NCBI RefSeq assembly: GCF_963678635.1
Contig: NC_087071.1
Coordinates: 43,511,095 to 43,575,094 of the forward strand
Direction: 5' to 3'
Length of the DNA: 64,000 nt
Source of the DNA: Symsagittifera roscoffensis
Lineage: Eukaryota > Xenacoelomorpha > Acoela > Convolutidae
The translations under genes were made by a program, and so were the position numbers. The stretch's first letter is position 1, and each line of letters begins with the position of its first letter. This document shows, in pieces, positions 11,290-22,332 of the stretch. A model generated the notes under the pieces. The model saw only the letters and a program-made list of their open reading frames with translations. It was not told the DNA's origin and did not search any database.

Positions 11290-12090
11290 ATTTCTCATTC
11301 AGCTTTAAAAACACTAAAATCGAAGAAAGGCTTATCACAAAATTTTATGTAATCGAGTCAAATGCACTCAAACTTTTTCTACAATTCGAATGCGACTAAA
11401 TGATTTCGTTTAGTGTTTCATGCCCCAAGATCAGAAATTTTACAACTCAAACAAGTATTAATCTCTTTTTTTGAAAAGAATTATCAGTGAAAAAAGTTGA
11501 AAATAATTCAACAAAAGGAGCCGGCTTTGAATGTAGATCCTTCCCGGTACCATTTTTTTTGGAATCTTCTCTTTACTACAAAAAGTTCACCCAACTTAAA
11601 AAAGGTTAATTCGCGCTGTTTTGAGCGACTAGGAAGAGTCAGAGGACTTTGGAAAAACCCTTCCGCCGAAAAACAAACCTGCCATATAAATAGACACGTC
11701 TTAGTTAGCAGAAAAAGCAAGTGAATCAACTTAAATTATATCCAGAGTGGTCCTTTTTGGAAGTAGACCTTTCCCATTTAGTTTAAGTTGAACACTAAGA
11801 CCATTAGATCGTACCAAAATGGGTCTCGACATTTCGATAGTAATGTCGAGAATTTTTTTCCATGCTACAAAAAGCTACTAACGGTGATCAATTAAGACAA
11901 ACTTAAGCTGTTTTGAGCGACTAGCAGAAGTCATCTGACGTGGAAAAAACGCTAAGCTGAAAAAAACCTGCCTTATAAATGGACCCTTCTCAGTTGAGCA
12001 CGTTAAATTCGACCCAAAGGAGTCGTTTTTTTGAATTAAACCCTGCCCATTTAATTTAAATTGATCAAAAAGAGCATTAAGACCATACCC
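11290..12090. repeat. Array spacer copy 2
   Basis: A second spacer copy, longer than the first, containing two related sub-parts near 11,600-11,850 and 11,900-12,090. It keeps the same landmark order as spacer copy 1. A short plus-strand ORF here is not supported as a gene. Confidence 0.7.
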
Positions 12091-12819
12091 GGAGGGGTCG
12101 TGTTTGCAGTTCGACTACACCCCGGAGGGGTTTTGCTTTTTTTCGATAGCGCCCGGAGGGGTCTTGATGTGTCGATCGTAGCCGAAGGGGTATTGAATTT
12201 TTGACAATCACCGAAGTGGTCTTCATTGTCCGACCGTACCCGAAGGGAACCTCGATTTTCCAACCGTAACCGTTGGGGTCTTGATTTGACGATCTTATTT
12301 AAACGGGTCTTGATTTTCTGACCGCAGCCAAAAGGCTCTTGGTGTTTTGACAATACCCGAATGGGTTTTCATTTTTCGACCGTACACGGAGGGTCTCGAT
12401 TTTCAGATCTTACCCGGAAGGGTCGTGATGTTTCTACCGTCCGCGGAGGTCTTCGATTTTTAGAGCGTACCCGGAGGGGTCCTATTTTTTTTGCAGTAAC
12501 TGGAGAGGTGTTGATTTGTCGACTGTATCCCTTGCCGTCTTTTCTTTCGAACCGTGTCCAAAGGGTTCTTGAATTTCCGACCAAATCCGGAGGATTTTTT
12601 GACTTTTTGATCGTAACCGAAAGAGTCTTGATTTTTTTACTATATCAGGAGGGTCTGGATTAGTAAACCTTACCACGCTTACCACGATGGGTCATATTTG
12701 CTTGACCGTACCCGGAGGTTTATTGTTTTTCCGGCTGTGCCTGAGAGGCCTCAATTTTTTGACCGTGCCCGGCGGGTTCTTGAGTTTTCGACTGTAGCTT
12801 TTTTGGAGAAACGCTTTCG

Positions 12820-13440
12820 ACGGACAAGAAAATTATCATTCAGCTTTAAAAAACACTTAAATTTTTGAAATTTAGTTTTTCTAAAAATTGAAAGATTTCG
12901 TAAACTTAGGAGTACGAAGAAAGGCTTATCATAAAATTTTTATGTAATCGACTCAAATGCACTCAAGCTCTTTCTACAACTGGCGTACGACTAAATGATT
13001 TCGTTTAATGTTTGATGCTCTTAGATCAGAATTTTCACAACTCAAACAAGGATTAATCTATTTTTTTTTCGTAGAATTATCAGTGAAAAAAAATGAAAAA
13101 ATTTTATTAAAAAGGAGCCGGTTTTGAATGTAGATCAGTCCCGGTACCTAATTTTTTTTGGAATCTTCTCCTTGCTACAAAAAGTTCAAAAAAACCCAAT
13201 AGAGATTAATTTGCGCTGTTTTGAGAGACTAGGAAGAGTCAGAGGACTTTGGAAAAAACGCCTCAGCCGAAAAATAAACCTACCATATAACTATACACCT
13301 CTTAGTTATCAGAAAACGCAAGTGAATCACCTTAAATTATATCCAGAGTGGTCCTTTTTGGAAGTGGACGTTCCCATTTAGTTTAAGTTGAACAATAAGA
13401 CCACTAGATTGTACCAAAATGGATCTCGAAATTTCGATAG
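12820..13440. repeat. Array spacer copy 3
   Basis: The third spacer copy, with the same ordered landmarks (CGGACAAGAA-type, GGAGCCGGTTTTGAATGTAG, ATATCCAGAGTGGTCC). It leads directly into the ~230-bp sub-repeat. Confidence 0.7.
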
Positions 13441-13552
13441 TACTCGGAGGGATCTCGACTTGTCGATAAAAGCCGAAACTGCCTTGATTTTTTTTACCTT
13501 TCCCGAAACTTTCTTTATCTTCCGACCGTAAACAATGGGTTCTGCATTTTCT

Positions 13553-14500
13553 GACCGTACCCGGAGGAGTTGATTTGTCGATTGTAGCCGAAGGGGTCTT
13601 GTTTTTCTGATCGTACCCGGAGGGATCTTGTTTTTCCGGCTGTACCCTGAAGGGTTTTGGTTTTCGACCAAACCCGGATGGGTCTTGTCTTTTCGACCGT
13701 AACAGGAGGGGTCTTAACTTTTTGGCCGTGCCATGACGTTCTTGTTTTTCTAATTGCACCCGGAGTGTTCGTGATTTTTTGACCGTACCCGGAGGGGTTG
13801 ATTTGTCGATTGTAGCCGAAGGGGTCTTGTTTTTCTGATCGTACCCTGAGGGGTCTTGTTTTTCCTGCTGTACCATGTACCCTGAGGGGTTTTGGTTTTT
13901 CGACCAAACCCGGATGGATCTTGTCTTTTTGACCGTAACCGAAGGGGTCTTAACTTTTTGGCCGTGCCATGACGTTCTTGTTTTTCTAATTGCACCCGGA
14001 GTGTTCGTGATTTTTTGACCGTACCCAGATGGGTTGATTTGTCGATTGTAGCCGAAGCGGTCTTGTTTTTCTGATCGTACCCGGAGGGATCTTGTTTTTC
14101 CGGCTGTACCCTGAAGGGTTTTGGTTTTCGACCAAACCCGGATGGGTCTTGTCTTTTCGACCGTAACAGGAGGGGTCTTAACTTTTTGGCCGTGCCATGA
14201 CGTTCTTGTTTTTCTAATTGCACCCGGAGTGTTCGTGATTTTTTGACCGTACCCGGAGGGGTTGATTTGTCGATTGTAGCCGAAGGGGTCTTGTTTTTCT
14301 GATCGTACCCTGAGGGGTCTTGTTTTTCCTGCTGTACCATGTACCCTGAGGGGTTTTGGTTTTTCGACCGTACCCGGATGGTTCTTGTCTTTTCGACCGT
14401 AACCGTAGGGGTCCTAATTCTTTGACCGTACCATGAGGTTCTTGTTTTTCCAACTGCATCCGGAGTGTCCGTCATTTTTTGACAAAACCCGGATGTGTCG
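13553..14500. repeat. ~230-bp sub-repeat at the right end of the array, about 4 copies
   Basis: The segment starting with GTTGATTTGTCGATTGTAGC occurs near 13,569, 13,797, 14,033 and 14,259, at intervals of 226-236 bp. Each copy contains about seven to eight of the 30-bp units in the same order. The copies are far more alike than neighbouring 30-bp units are to each other, so this block amplified recently. Confidence 0.85.
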
Positions 14501-14640
14501 TGGTTTTTGGACCGCACCCGGAGGAGTCTCGGTTTTCTGACAACACTCGAAGGGTTCTTGTCTTTTCGACCTAAACCGGAATGGTATTGATTTTTGTACC
14601 ATTCCGTTAGCGGTCCTTGATTCGTAGTTCTGGGAGTTAC

Positions 14641-15802
14641 GAAAATGACCCTTGACTGTCCTTAAAACCGTCCGTCCAATTGACCTGAAGTGGTCAGAAA
14701 ATCAAAGCTTTTACAGTAAGCAGAGCTGGATATTCTACCGAAAGTACAGATAAGGCAATTTCAAGGGCATTAAAATTTTATGGGATCTTAGGTTATTTTT
14801 AAAAGTAAATAGAAGCAAGAACTTAGTGACTGCACTTGTGACTTGCCCGAAAGCAGAACAAAACTACATAGACGTAGAACCAACCTAATTTAAGACCTGG
14901 AATTTCCAGATTATTTCTGCAAGCAATAGGGACTAGACAATTGAATTTATACGGGAAGTAATCCGGAACGAATTTGCGCTGAGGCTTTTAGGCTTTTAGT
15001 AGGTCTCGCTCAAGCAATCTGAAGACATATAAGTAAAGAAGAACTTGGTGGGTGCAACAGACAACAAATTGAGAAAAATAACTGTCTGACAGTACTCTCA
15101 GTTCAGTGCCGCACTGAATAAATAGTATATTTTAATAGAAACCACTTCAAGTTTTATACAGGCAACTAGTTGCTAAAGTTTTTTCGACTTAAGAAATTTT
15201 CTTCTTCTGCTCTGACAGCTGAACTTATATATCTTATTCAAAACGGAAATCATCATATTATGCTAGTTTTAACCCAGCCCCCCGTCCACTTTTGGTACCC
15301 ATGTCTTTATACAATAACGATTTATGCAAAAAATGTCATGCCCACCAAGGAGTTTAACTTGAGAATATTATCGTGTTGGATTAGTACTTTAATCATAATT
15401 ACGCAGGTAAATAGTGAGTCAATATGACGAGTCAGCGTCATACTGAAAATTTTCAAGATCCTGGACAACTCAAGACTGTCGAAAATGCTCTAGGTAATTT
15501 ATACCAAAACAAGAGATAACTTCAGTGAACGAACGATCCTTTTGTGGCGAGGAAACAGTAGTCTCTGAAGAAGAAGGAAAAGAAAGTTTCAGAAGAAATA
15601 GTTCAAATAGAAAGAGAAACAAGCCACGCTGGAGATAGATGAACTTCATAGTCCAGTTCACCAAGAGGGTCCTAAATATATTGAAACCGAGGGGACCGAG
15701 ATGTCGACTGTCGAATGAAACCACTCTGTTCGACCGGACTCAGGATGATAAATCAGGATGAAAAAACGGAATTGTCTGACATTTTGATTAAGAGACCAGC
15801 TG
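14641..15802. other. Non-coding interval
   Basis: About 1.2 kb of mixed-composition DNA. The short ORFs here have no recognisable motif. A small Glu/Lys-rich reading near 15,540-15,620 is noted only because of the gag-like peptide that follows. Confidence 0.5.
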
Positions 15803-15915
15803 GGAGTGGCTCCTCAGATCGGGAGTGGCTCCTCAGATCAGTTTGGCGTTGTCAGAACAGTGGCTCCTCAGATTGGGAGTGGCTCCTCAGATCAGTTTGG
15901 CGCTGTCAGAACAAT
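15803..15915 (+). repeat. 54-bp direct repeat, two copies, with nested 18-19-bp repeats
   Basis: GGCTCCTCAGAT-led units start at 15,808 and 15,862 with a 54-bp period, each containing an internal repeat of GGGAGTGGCTCCTCAGATC. The plus-strand reading gives GSGSSDQFG(V/A)VRT twice, resembling the acidic gag N-terminal remnant of E2 (YSDRFGTVRTI at about 37,690). Confidence 0.75.
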
Positions 15916-16019
15916 TAGTAGGGCTTCAAACGGAATGCAACTGCAAGTAATTTCATGGCAACAGTCAGTTCCAGTTGCTATACTGGAGACTACGACCTCA
16001 GCCAAATGCCGAGGAGTTA

Positions 16020-16155
16020 CTCTGATTTTTTCAAATTTTTTCAATTTTTTTTTCCAATTTTTTCGAAACTTTTCTTCATTATTTTTTTCATTTTTTTTCC
16101 AAAAATTTCAATTTTTTTCAAATTTTTTTTCTGTTTTACTTTTCCATTCGTTTCT
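16020..16155. repeat. T-rich low-complexity tract
   Basis: Runs of T separated by AA, C or G (TTTTTTCAAATTTTTTCAA type) over about 135 bp. The plus-strand ORF across it is Phe-rich and is composition-driven. Confidence 0.8.
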
Positions 16156-16189
16156 CCATTAATAAAAGACGATACCCAATTATATATAA

Positions 16190-16830
16190 GCATAAGTAAT
16201 GATCTCTGCACTTAACTGTTTATCTTTATGTATAAAACTAATAGTCCCTATAATTATAATTCATTGTTGCTATGTAAGACTATAGATCCCAATTTATAAC
16301 TTATAATCAATACGCATGACTAATTACCCCCATTTGTAATTATTTCTCCCTATGTAACAGTATTGAACCGTATGCTTAGCTAATTACCCCTAAAAATAAC
16401 TAAATCGCCCAATGTAACAAAAACGATCCGTGTGTATCACTGATGACTATTTTATATAACTAATGATCCCTATGTATAACATCAACCCCCTATGTATAAC
16501 TAATGATCACTGGGTAAAACTGATGATTTCGATTTATAACTAATAATACGCTTACATAAAGATTGTTCTCTATGGTAGCTATTGATATCTGAAAAAATCT
16601 TATGGTCTGTATAGATAGTTATTGGTCTCTATGTATAACTAATAAACATTCTGCTTAACTAATTTCCCCTATAAAAAACTTATTCAACCTACCCAACATA
16701 AATGATCAATAATTATCACTGATGATTCCTATAAAGAAATTAAAATCACTACCTATAACTATTAATCCCTATAAGCAATTAATGATCCTTCTTATAATTA
16801 GTGATATCTAAAAAAAGCAAATGACCCCAA
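16190..16830. repeat. Degenerate ~20-bp minisatellite
   Basis: Diverged copies of a unit close to ATAACTAATGATCCCTATGT run for about 640 bp. It has no coding potential. Confidence 0.8.
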
Positions 16831-16879
16831 ATTTGCAAAACGTAAAAATTGTTTAAGCTAAAATCAATTTCGATCGATT

Positions 16880-17375
16880 AAACTGGACGAATGGCTCAAC
16901 CGAGCGATGAATGAACGGAGGCATGAGTGGATTGATGGATAGATGGCCTAATGATTAGTTGAATCGATGGAACGCTGGATAGACAGATGACTGAAAGATG
17001 GTTTGCTGGATTTCTGGTTGGATGGCTTGATATTCAAATGGGTGGAAGGATGGATAGAAATATGGATGATTTGATAGAAAAATGACTACAGGGTGCTGAA
17101 TTAGTCAAAGAAAGGACAGCTGGATAGATTGCCGATTGATGTATTGTAAGATAAGTATCTAGATAAAGGAATGTTTGATTGATTGCTGACTGGATGGACG
17201 GATTATGGATGAACGAATTATGAATGGTTTGATGAATTGATGGAATTTCGGACAGTTGACGGACTATACGGATGGGTGTTTGAAAGTCATGATGGATGTT
17301 TGGATAGATGACTGTATGGATGAATATTTTGATTGATCAATCGTCGGATGGAAGAATGGCTAGTTGGATGATTGG
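16880..17375. repeat. Degenerate GATG/GGAT-type simple repeat
   Basis: Frequent GGATGGAT, GATGGATG and GATTGATGG motifs over about 490 bp mark an old tetranucleotide-derived tract. Confidence 0.8.
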
Positions 17376-18184
17376 CTTGGTGCGCAATTAAAACTTTTTG
17401 TCACCCCTATATAACATGTTTTATGCTTGTAGAGCAAGATTAAAAATTTTGCTGCTCGAGTATGCCAACATCAAAGTTCAATACTTCAGAAGTGTATAAA
17501 TTACCCTGATTTATGAAATTGAACTTTTGGGTGATCTAAACTGTTGAGAAAAGCAACGTGTTTGATTATCTAAGTAGTGCATTACTTTTGATTCGTTCGA
17601 ATAAAACAAGAAAGTTCAAAGACAAGAAAATGACTTCCCCGTGTTCTTTTGCTACCGTTTTCAGACAATTAAATTGAAACTATCATTTTTTACAGAAATT
17701 AGCTTCACAATTTCAGTTTTGAAAGATAAAATGATTGAGTAAAACAAGGTTTTAGGCACGAAATTCATCTAATTACACGCCTTTGTGTGAAGCAAACAAT
17801 ATTAAATTGGTATCTGAAAAATATAATTCTTAAGTATTTTCTTAAGTTGCCTTTTCTAGACCATCGTAATTGACATGAATCATCTCAGTTTTTCAGAAAA
17901 AAAAGAATTTTTTGAAATTCAGTTCCATATGATTAGCAATAAAGTTTTTCATAATACTCATTGTTTAGTTTTACACGTTGGTTGATGCCTGTTGACAGTA
18001 AACGGGCAAAACGCAGTTTTGATTGTCCCTTGTTTTTCTTTTCCGCATCAAAAAATCCCAGAAATCGAATTCAACCTCATCAAAGTTAGGTTAAGACTTT
18101 TTTCGAGTTTTCAATGAGAATGGTCCTAGCTGCCTTTTGAATTAATCGATTGCTTGTGGTGGTTGTTCAATCGGAGGAGCGGAA
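17376..18184. other. Non-coding AT-rich interval
   Basis: About 0.8 kb with no ORF of note, no RNA gene and no clear repeat seen. Confidence 0.5.
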
Positions 18185-18309
18185 CTGTTGCTAGCGTTAG
18201 TCTTACAAGCGGAAAAAGCTTGAAGTACATGGAATAAGTTCTTTACATTTTTTTACAAACAGTCTATAATTGAGGTTCTACTGACATCCGCAACTGATGT
18301 CAGTCTTAG
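18185..18309 (+). repeat. Left terminal inverted repeat of the foldback element
   Basis: Reverse complement of 18,841-18,965 with a handful of mismatches. The inner end carries GCAACTGATGTCAG. Confidence 0.85.
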
Positions 18310-18840
18310 AAAAAGTCATAATGTTTTACTCTCAGGGGTAGAATTCGTGCCTGAAAGACGGGAACGTTTTTTTGTGTTGTCATACTTTTTTAAGTTTAGA
18401 TCTGCATAACAAAATCAAATTGTAATTAAGTTTCGCTCTAGTGGATATATGCATTATGTCTCTAAGGTTATTTTTCCTATGTAGCTTTCCAAGTTTTCCA
18501 TGCCTTTTGAAACACAAGGATTTTGCTATATGAAATTTTTATCCACTTAGAATCTCTAGAAGATGAGAAAGCGAAATTAAATTTCAATTTCTTTGGCTTT
18601 GTTTCAATTTCTACCAAATCCTGTGCAGGAAACATTGACGAAACTTGTGGTTTTTTATATTCTTTATAGGGAATTTATTTCGGAACCTGTTCAATTTCTA
18701 CCATGTTAATACTGCTTAGTTCAAAAGACACTTGCACTCTGATTGCTATCAAATAGTAGTAGAACCTTCTTGTGTGAAAGTTTTTCACTTCATAAAAAGC
18801 AATTGCGGTAAGAGCGCGAGCTTGGCCAAATCAATTTTTT

Positions 18841-18965
18841 CTAAAACTGACATCAGTTGCTGATGACAGTCGAAACTCAATTATAGACTTTTTGTAATGA
18901 AATTGTAAGAATTTATTCCATGTACTTCAAGCTTATTCCGCTTGTAAGACTAACGCTAGCAACAG
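18841..18965 (-). repeat. Right terminal inverted repeat of the foldback element
   Basis: Reverse complement of the left arm. The inner end begins CTGACATCAGTTGC. Confidence 0.85.
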
Positions 18966-19929
18966 AATTAGCTTTTTTTTAAAGCGGGAAGAAACCATCT
19001 GGTGTCAAGACATTTAAGTGTATACATGTAAGAAATGGAAAAAGATTCTTGTGTGTGGTCCAAAAAAGTGTAATTACTTTTCATTTTTCGGAAATTTTTC
19101 ATTGTTTTCTAGGTTTCAAAGCAAACCTGCTACTAATTTTTCATTATTTGGATCTGATGTTTCCATTATTTTCCAGTTTTTAGAAGTATTTGCTCACTGT
19201 TCTTATACCTAAAATTTTTATATTTTCGTTGATACACAAAAACTAATCCAACTAATTTCATCAAGGCTGAAACAAAAAAAAAACCTTTTTTTTCTGTGAA
19301 AATTTCCTTTTATTGTGTTCAAAATTTTGAAAACCAAACACTTTTTTGTAAGACCTCAAACCATCTGATAACCCAAACGATAACTTGTGAAGGTTTATCT
19401 GTTCAAATGTACAAGGATCCTTTGTGTATGCCTGCACGCCTGTATGTAAGTTTAATTTATGGATTAGTGTCCAAATGATTTATGTAATTTTTGTAGACAA
19501 GTAACTGTATGTATGCGTTAAGTATGCTTGAAAAAATTGGGTATATTTTTTACAAGTGTTTCAAAGCATATTAGATTGTGTAAATACAACTTGAACTAAA
19601 TCCTAAACTAAAAATCTAGGTTGTTCCGCTGGAAAAATCAAAAAAATTTTGCTAGAAAAAATAGATGTTCTAAGAAACTTTCTGTGTATGCGTGCCTATG
19701 TGATGTTTATTGATTTGTTACAGCGATGCAGCGATGTAAATATGAACAGGACTTATCAAAAAATTGTACGTACATATGAGTAGATGATGCATTTGCTCAC
19801 CGAAACAGTGTGCATTTTTTGTTTCTGTGGTAATTTGTACAAGAAGCAAACCAATTATGTGTCTGTTGAGCCAAAATGAGACATACAATTTTTGCTAATT
19901 TTTTGAAACTTTAAAACGTTTCTGAAAAG

Positions 19930-20224
19930 TCTGGAAGATGCAAAACTGATATTCTGGAGAGTGTGTAAAAAAAAAGAACCAGATTTTTGTTATGAGTCGA
20001 CAAGGTATGTATGGTCGAGTGTACCTAAGTGCTTTGGTAGTTATGTAGTTATGTTTGCTTAGAAAAATATTCAAACACTTAAATTGGTTCTGAACTTTCT
20101 GGAAGATGCAAACTTTTTACTCTGGAAAGTGTGTAAGTATCAAAAAGTGCCGGATACTTGTTCTGGGTTGACGAGGTATCTATAGTCAAGTGTACGTATT
20201 TGTCTTGGTAGTTATGTAGTTATA
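19930..20224 (+). repeat. Diverged direct repeat, two ~125-bp copies, period 168
   Basis: TCTGGAAGATGCAAA starts copies at 19,930 and 20,098. Both go on through GTGTGTAA, a CGA(C)AAGGTAT-like segment and TTGGTAGTTATGTAGTTAT. Confidence 0.75.
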
Positions 20225-21317
20225 ATGGTTTGGAAAACTATTTATAGATTTTTTCTGTCAAATGCTTCCAACAGTGTGCAATGCGTATGAATTCAATCAG
20301 ATGTATGACTATGTATACAAAACTGTCTAACTTTTTCATCTAGACTCCAGTTTACTCACTACAAACTATTAATAAACATCGCAAACCAGACACGTGTAAT
20401 TGTTTCACATAAGTGGTCATAACTATCTGGACGCTATTTTTTGCGTTTCTGCTTTATAATTTTTGTCTTATCACGTGTAATTTTTAATAAAAGTGTACTC
20501 TTGTACATGCTAAGCGAAGGCATTGTTTTGAGATGCTCATATACAGCTAGAAGTATAATTATATCCCAAACTTCGTCTTATTGTTTCTCTTTTTGTTTGA
20601 AGAAGTTCAGAGTTTTGCACAAGATTCTTTGCATGGACACCCACACAGAAGATACTACAGCTCTACTTTTGCCTATTTGCCTGTGATTTTATTTGCCTAT
20701 TTGAATAAAGTAAGTTTATTTGTATGCTATCTTTTTTGTAAACGTTGTTCATATGTAATTTTCTTGGTCTGTTTGTTTTTATGTAAATTTAAAAGTTTAT
20801 TATTTCACTTATGCGTTTACAAAAACAATTGAGTTGTTTAAGTGTTAGTTAAAAGGAACTAATTTAAGCTCCATATTGATTTTGTTAAAACGTCTGAAAG
20901 ACACTAAATTTTTTCTTCAGATAAACTTTAGTACCATATTTTATTAGAGTTTACGCATGAAATTGCGTGTGTTTTTGTATGTAATTATAATAGTATTTGT
21001 GAAAGCACGAACGTTTGGCTTTTGAATCTCGAAAATCACATTTGCCTGCAAGTTCAATAAGTTTTTTTCTCGCTTTTTGCTTGTTTTTTGAATCTTACAA
21101 GACTTTTTGCAAACAATTGGAGAGAAAAAACCCTTTTTACCTGAGGTTCAAATGTCTTTTAAGTATTGTTGCATCAATTTCAAAAAACTTTAGTTTTTTT
21201 CATGGTTTAGAGATATGGAGAGTGATTACTGCATCATACTTGAATACGGAGTTTGCTCGCATCAATTTGAAAAAATCCTATAAATTCAAATCAATCTATC
21301 TAATGAAATGAACTTTT

Positions 21318-21346
21318 GCCCTGATGTCATGAAATGATGTCAGGGC
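21318..21346. repeat. Small imperfect hairpin
   Basis: GCCCTGA and TCAGGGC form a 7-bp outer stem around a partly paired 15-base middle. TGATGTCA also occurs twice within it. Confidence 0.5.
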
Positions 21347-21658
21347 TTGCTGAAAATATTTTTCTTGGACATAACTTTGTTCTGTTATATCCTTATGTTA
21401 AGCTTTCAATGACAGTGAAATTTTTTTGTTATACTTGGTGGCGTTTTTAGTAATTCTAGATTACTCTGCTAAAAATCAGATATTTTAAAATGGCTTTAAG
21501 CAATTGTACTTTCTGGAGAAAAGGTTTTTCACCAATAATATAGGAATTACAGGATTGTTGAGCTCAACGATTGTTTTTTTTCCTAAGAGTTCTTAAGATA
21601 TCTTGCTAGGTTTCCTTTATCTGTGTTTCAAGTTATCTTAAAGTTTACCAGAAAAAAG

Positions 21659-21689
21659 TAACATCTCCTGTTAAAAGGAAGAGATGTTA
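21659..21689. repeat. Small hairpin, 9-bp stem
   Basis: TAACATCTC at 21,659-21,667 pairs exactly with GAGATGTTA at 21,681-21,689 around a 13-base loop. Confidence 0.6.
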
Positions 21690-22332
21690 TGAAATAAATC
21701 CTCAAACTGTCATTTTATGGTTTCGACTATTGAGACTGCTTCCTTCGTCGGTTTCTCCAATCTGAAACCAAATTTAGACAGTCAAAAATTTGAAAATTTT
21801 ATTTAAAAAACTTGAGATAACTTGAGATAACGTGAGGTTTTTTGAGATATCTTGAACAGCAGAAAAAAAAATTACCAAGCAAACAATCTTGACAGTCAAG
21901 ATATAAAAAACTTCTACTGAAAAATCCTATAACAGTTTTTTTTCAATAATGTCCTTCAAAAAGAAATGAAGTAAATTCCCTGAAAAACTGTAACAGAAAA
22001 CAGAAAATGAAAACTATGAAAATTTAATAAATGATTGTTTTGCTTGGTTTTTGCACTGTTATTTTAGCAGTCACCTTTCTCAATTCTGCAAAATACCTCA
22101 GCGTAACCTCCAACAATTCGTTTGTATTTTTTCATATTAGTTACAATTCGAAGGATTGAAATTTCATCGAAAATATTCTCAGAAAGTCACAATCTAAAAA
22201 ATTTGAGAGCAAATGAATGAAAAACGGGAGTGAAAAGTATATTAAGAGGTTTGTGGCCATTATAAAACTATGAACAAAAAAATTTATTTTTAATTAAAAT
22301 ATGGACAAAATAAACACCATATATGCACAGTG

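Larger units (their letters stand above)
9360..14640. repeat. Degenerate ~30-bp minisatellite array with higher-order structure
   Basis: The stretch is built from diverged units of about 30 bp with the core GACCGTACCCGGAGGGGTCT followed by a T-rich tail. Blocks of units alternate with related non-array spacers, which makes a longer repeat of about 1.3-1.6 kb. Landmarks that recur are the AACAAAAGGAGCCGGTTTTG segment near 10,190, 11,511 and 13,106, the ACGCTTTCGACGGACAAGAA segment near 9,930, 11,260 and 12,800, and a GATCAAAAAGAGCA segment near 10,592 and 12,062. Because 30 is a multiple of 3, many long minus-strand ORFs arise with 10-residue Arg/Lys/Ser/Thr/Pro-rich repeats. These look like by-products of the period rather than genes. 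Confidence 0.9.
18185..18965. mobile_element. Foldback-type (long TIR) element, non-autonomous
   Basis: Two arms of about 124 bp, at 18,185-18,309 and 18,841-18,965, are reverse complements with roughly 90% identity by eye. Both outer ends begin CTGTTGCTAGCGTTAG. The arms enclose about 530 bp of AT-rich DNA without an ORF. The length, long inverted termini and lack of coding fit a foldback or MITE-like DNA element mobilised in trans. A target-site duplication is not obvious, as the flanks (GCGGAA and AATTAG) do not match well, so the superfamily is undetermined. Confidence 0.75.
18966..22332. other. Non-coding AT-rich interval
   Basis: About 3.4 kb with only short ORFs rich in Phe, Lys, Ser and Tyr, as expected from AT-rich sequence. 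It holds a 168-bp-period direct repeat (19,930-20,224), two small hairpins (21,318-21,346 and 21,659-21,689) and a short CTTGAGATAA-type tandem repeat near 21,810. No host exon, tRNA or rRNA could be recognised. Confidence 0.5.

Noticed and set aside
9374-14602. Overlapping minus-strand ORFs of 60-255 residues with Arg/Lys/Pro-rich 10-residue repeats
   Set aside because: They arise because the 30-bp repeat period keeps frames open. All three frames show similar repeats, and there is no conserved start or domain.
9360-14640. Possible CRISPR array (repeats of about 30 bp)
   Set aside because: Units adjoin without unique spacers of constant length, they are strongly diverged, no cas genes are present and the context is eukaryotic.
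20441-21311. Plus-strand ORFs with hydrophobic stretches
   Set aside because: AT-rich composition gives Phe/Leu/Ile-rich readings. They have no conserved motif, no codon bias and no neighbouring exon signals.
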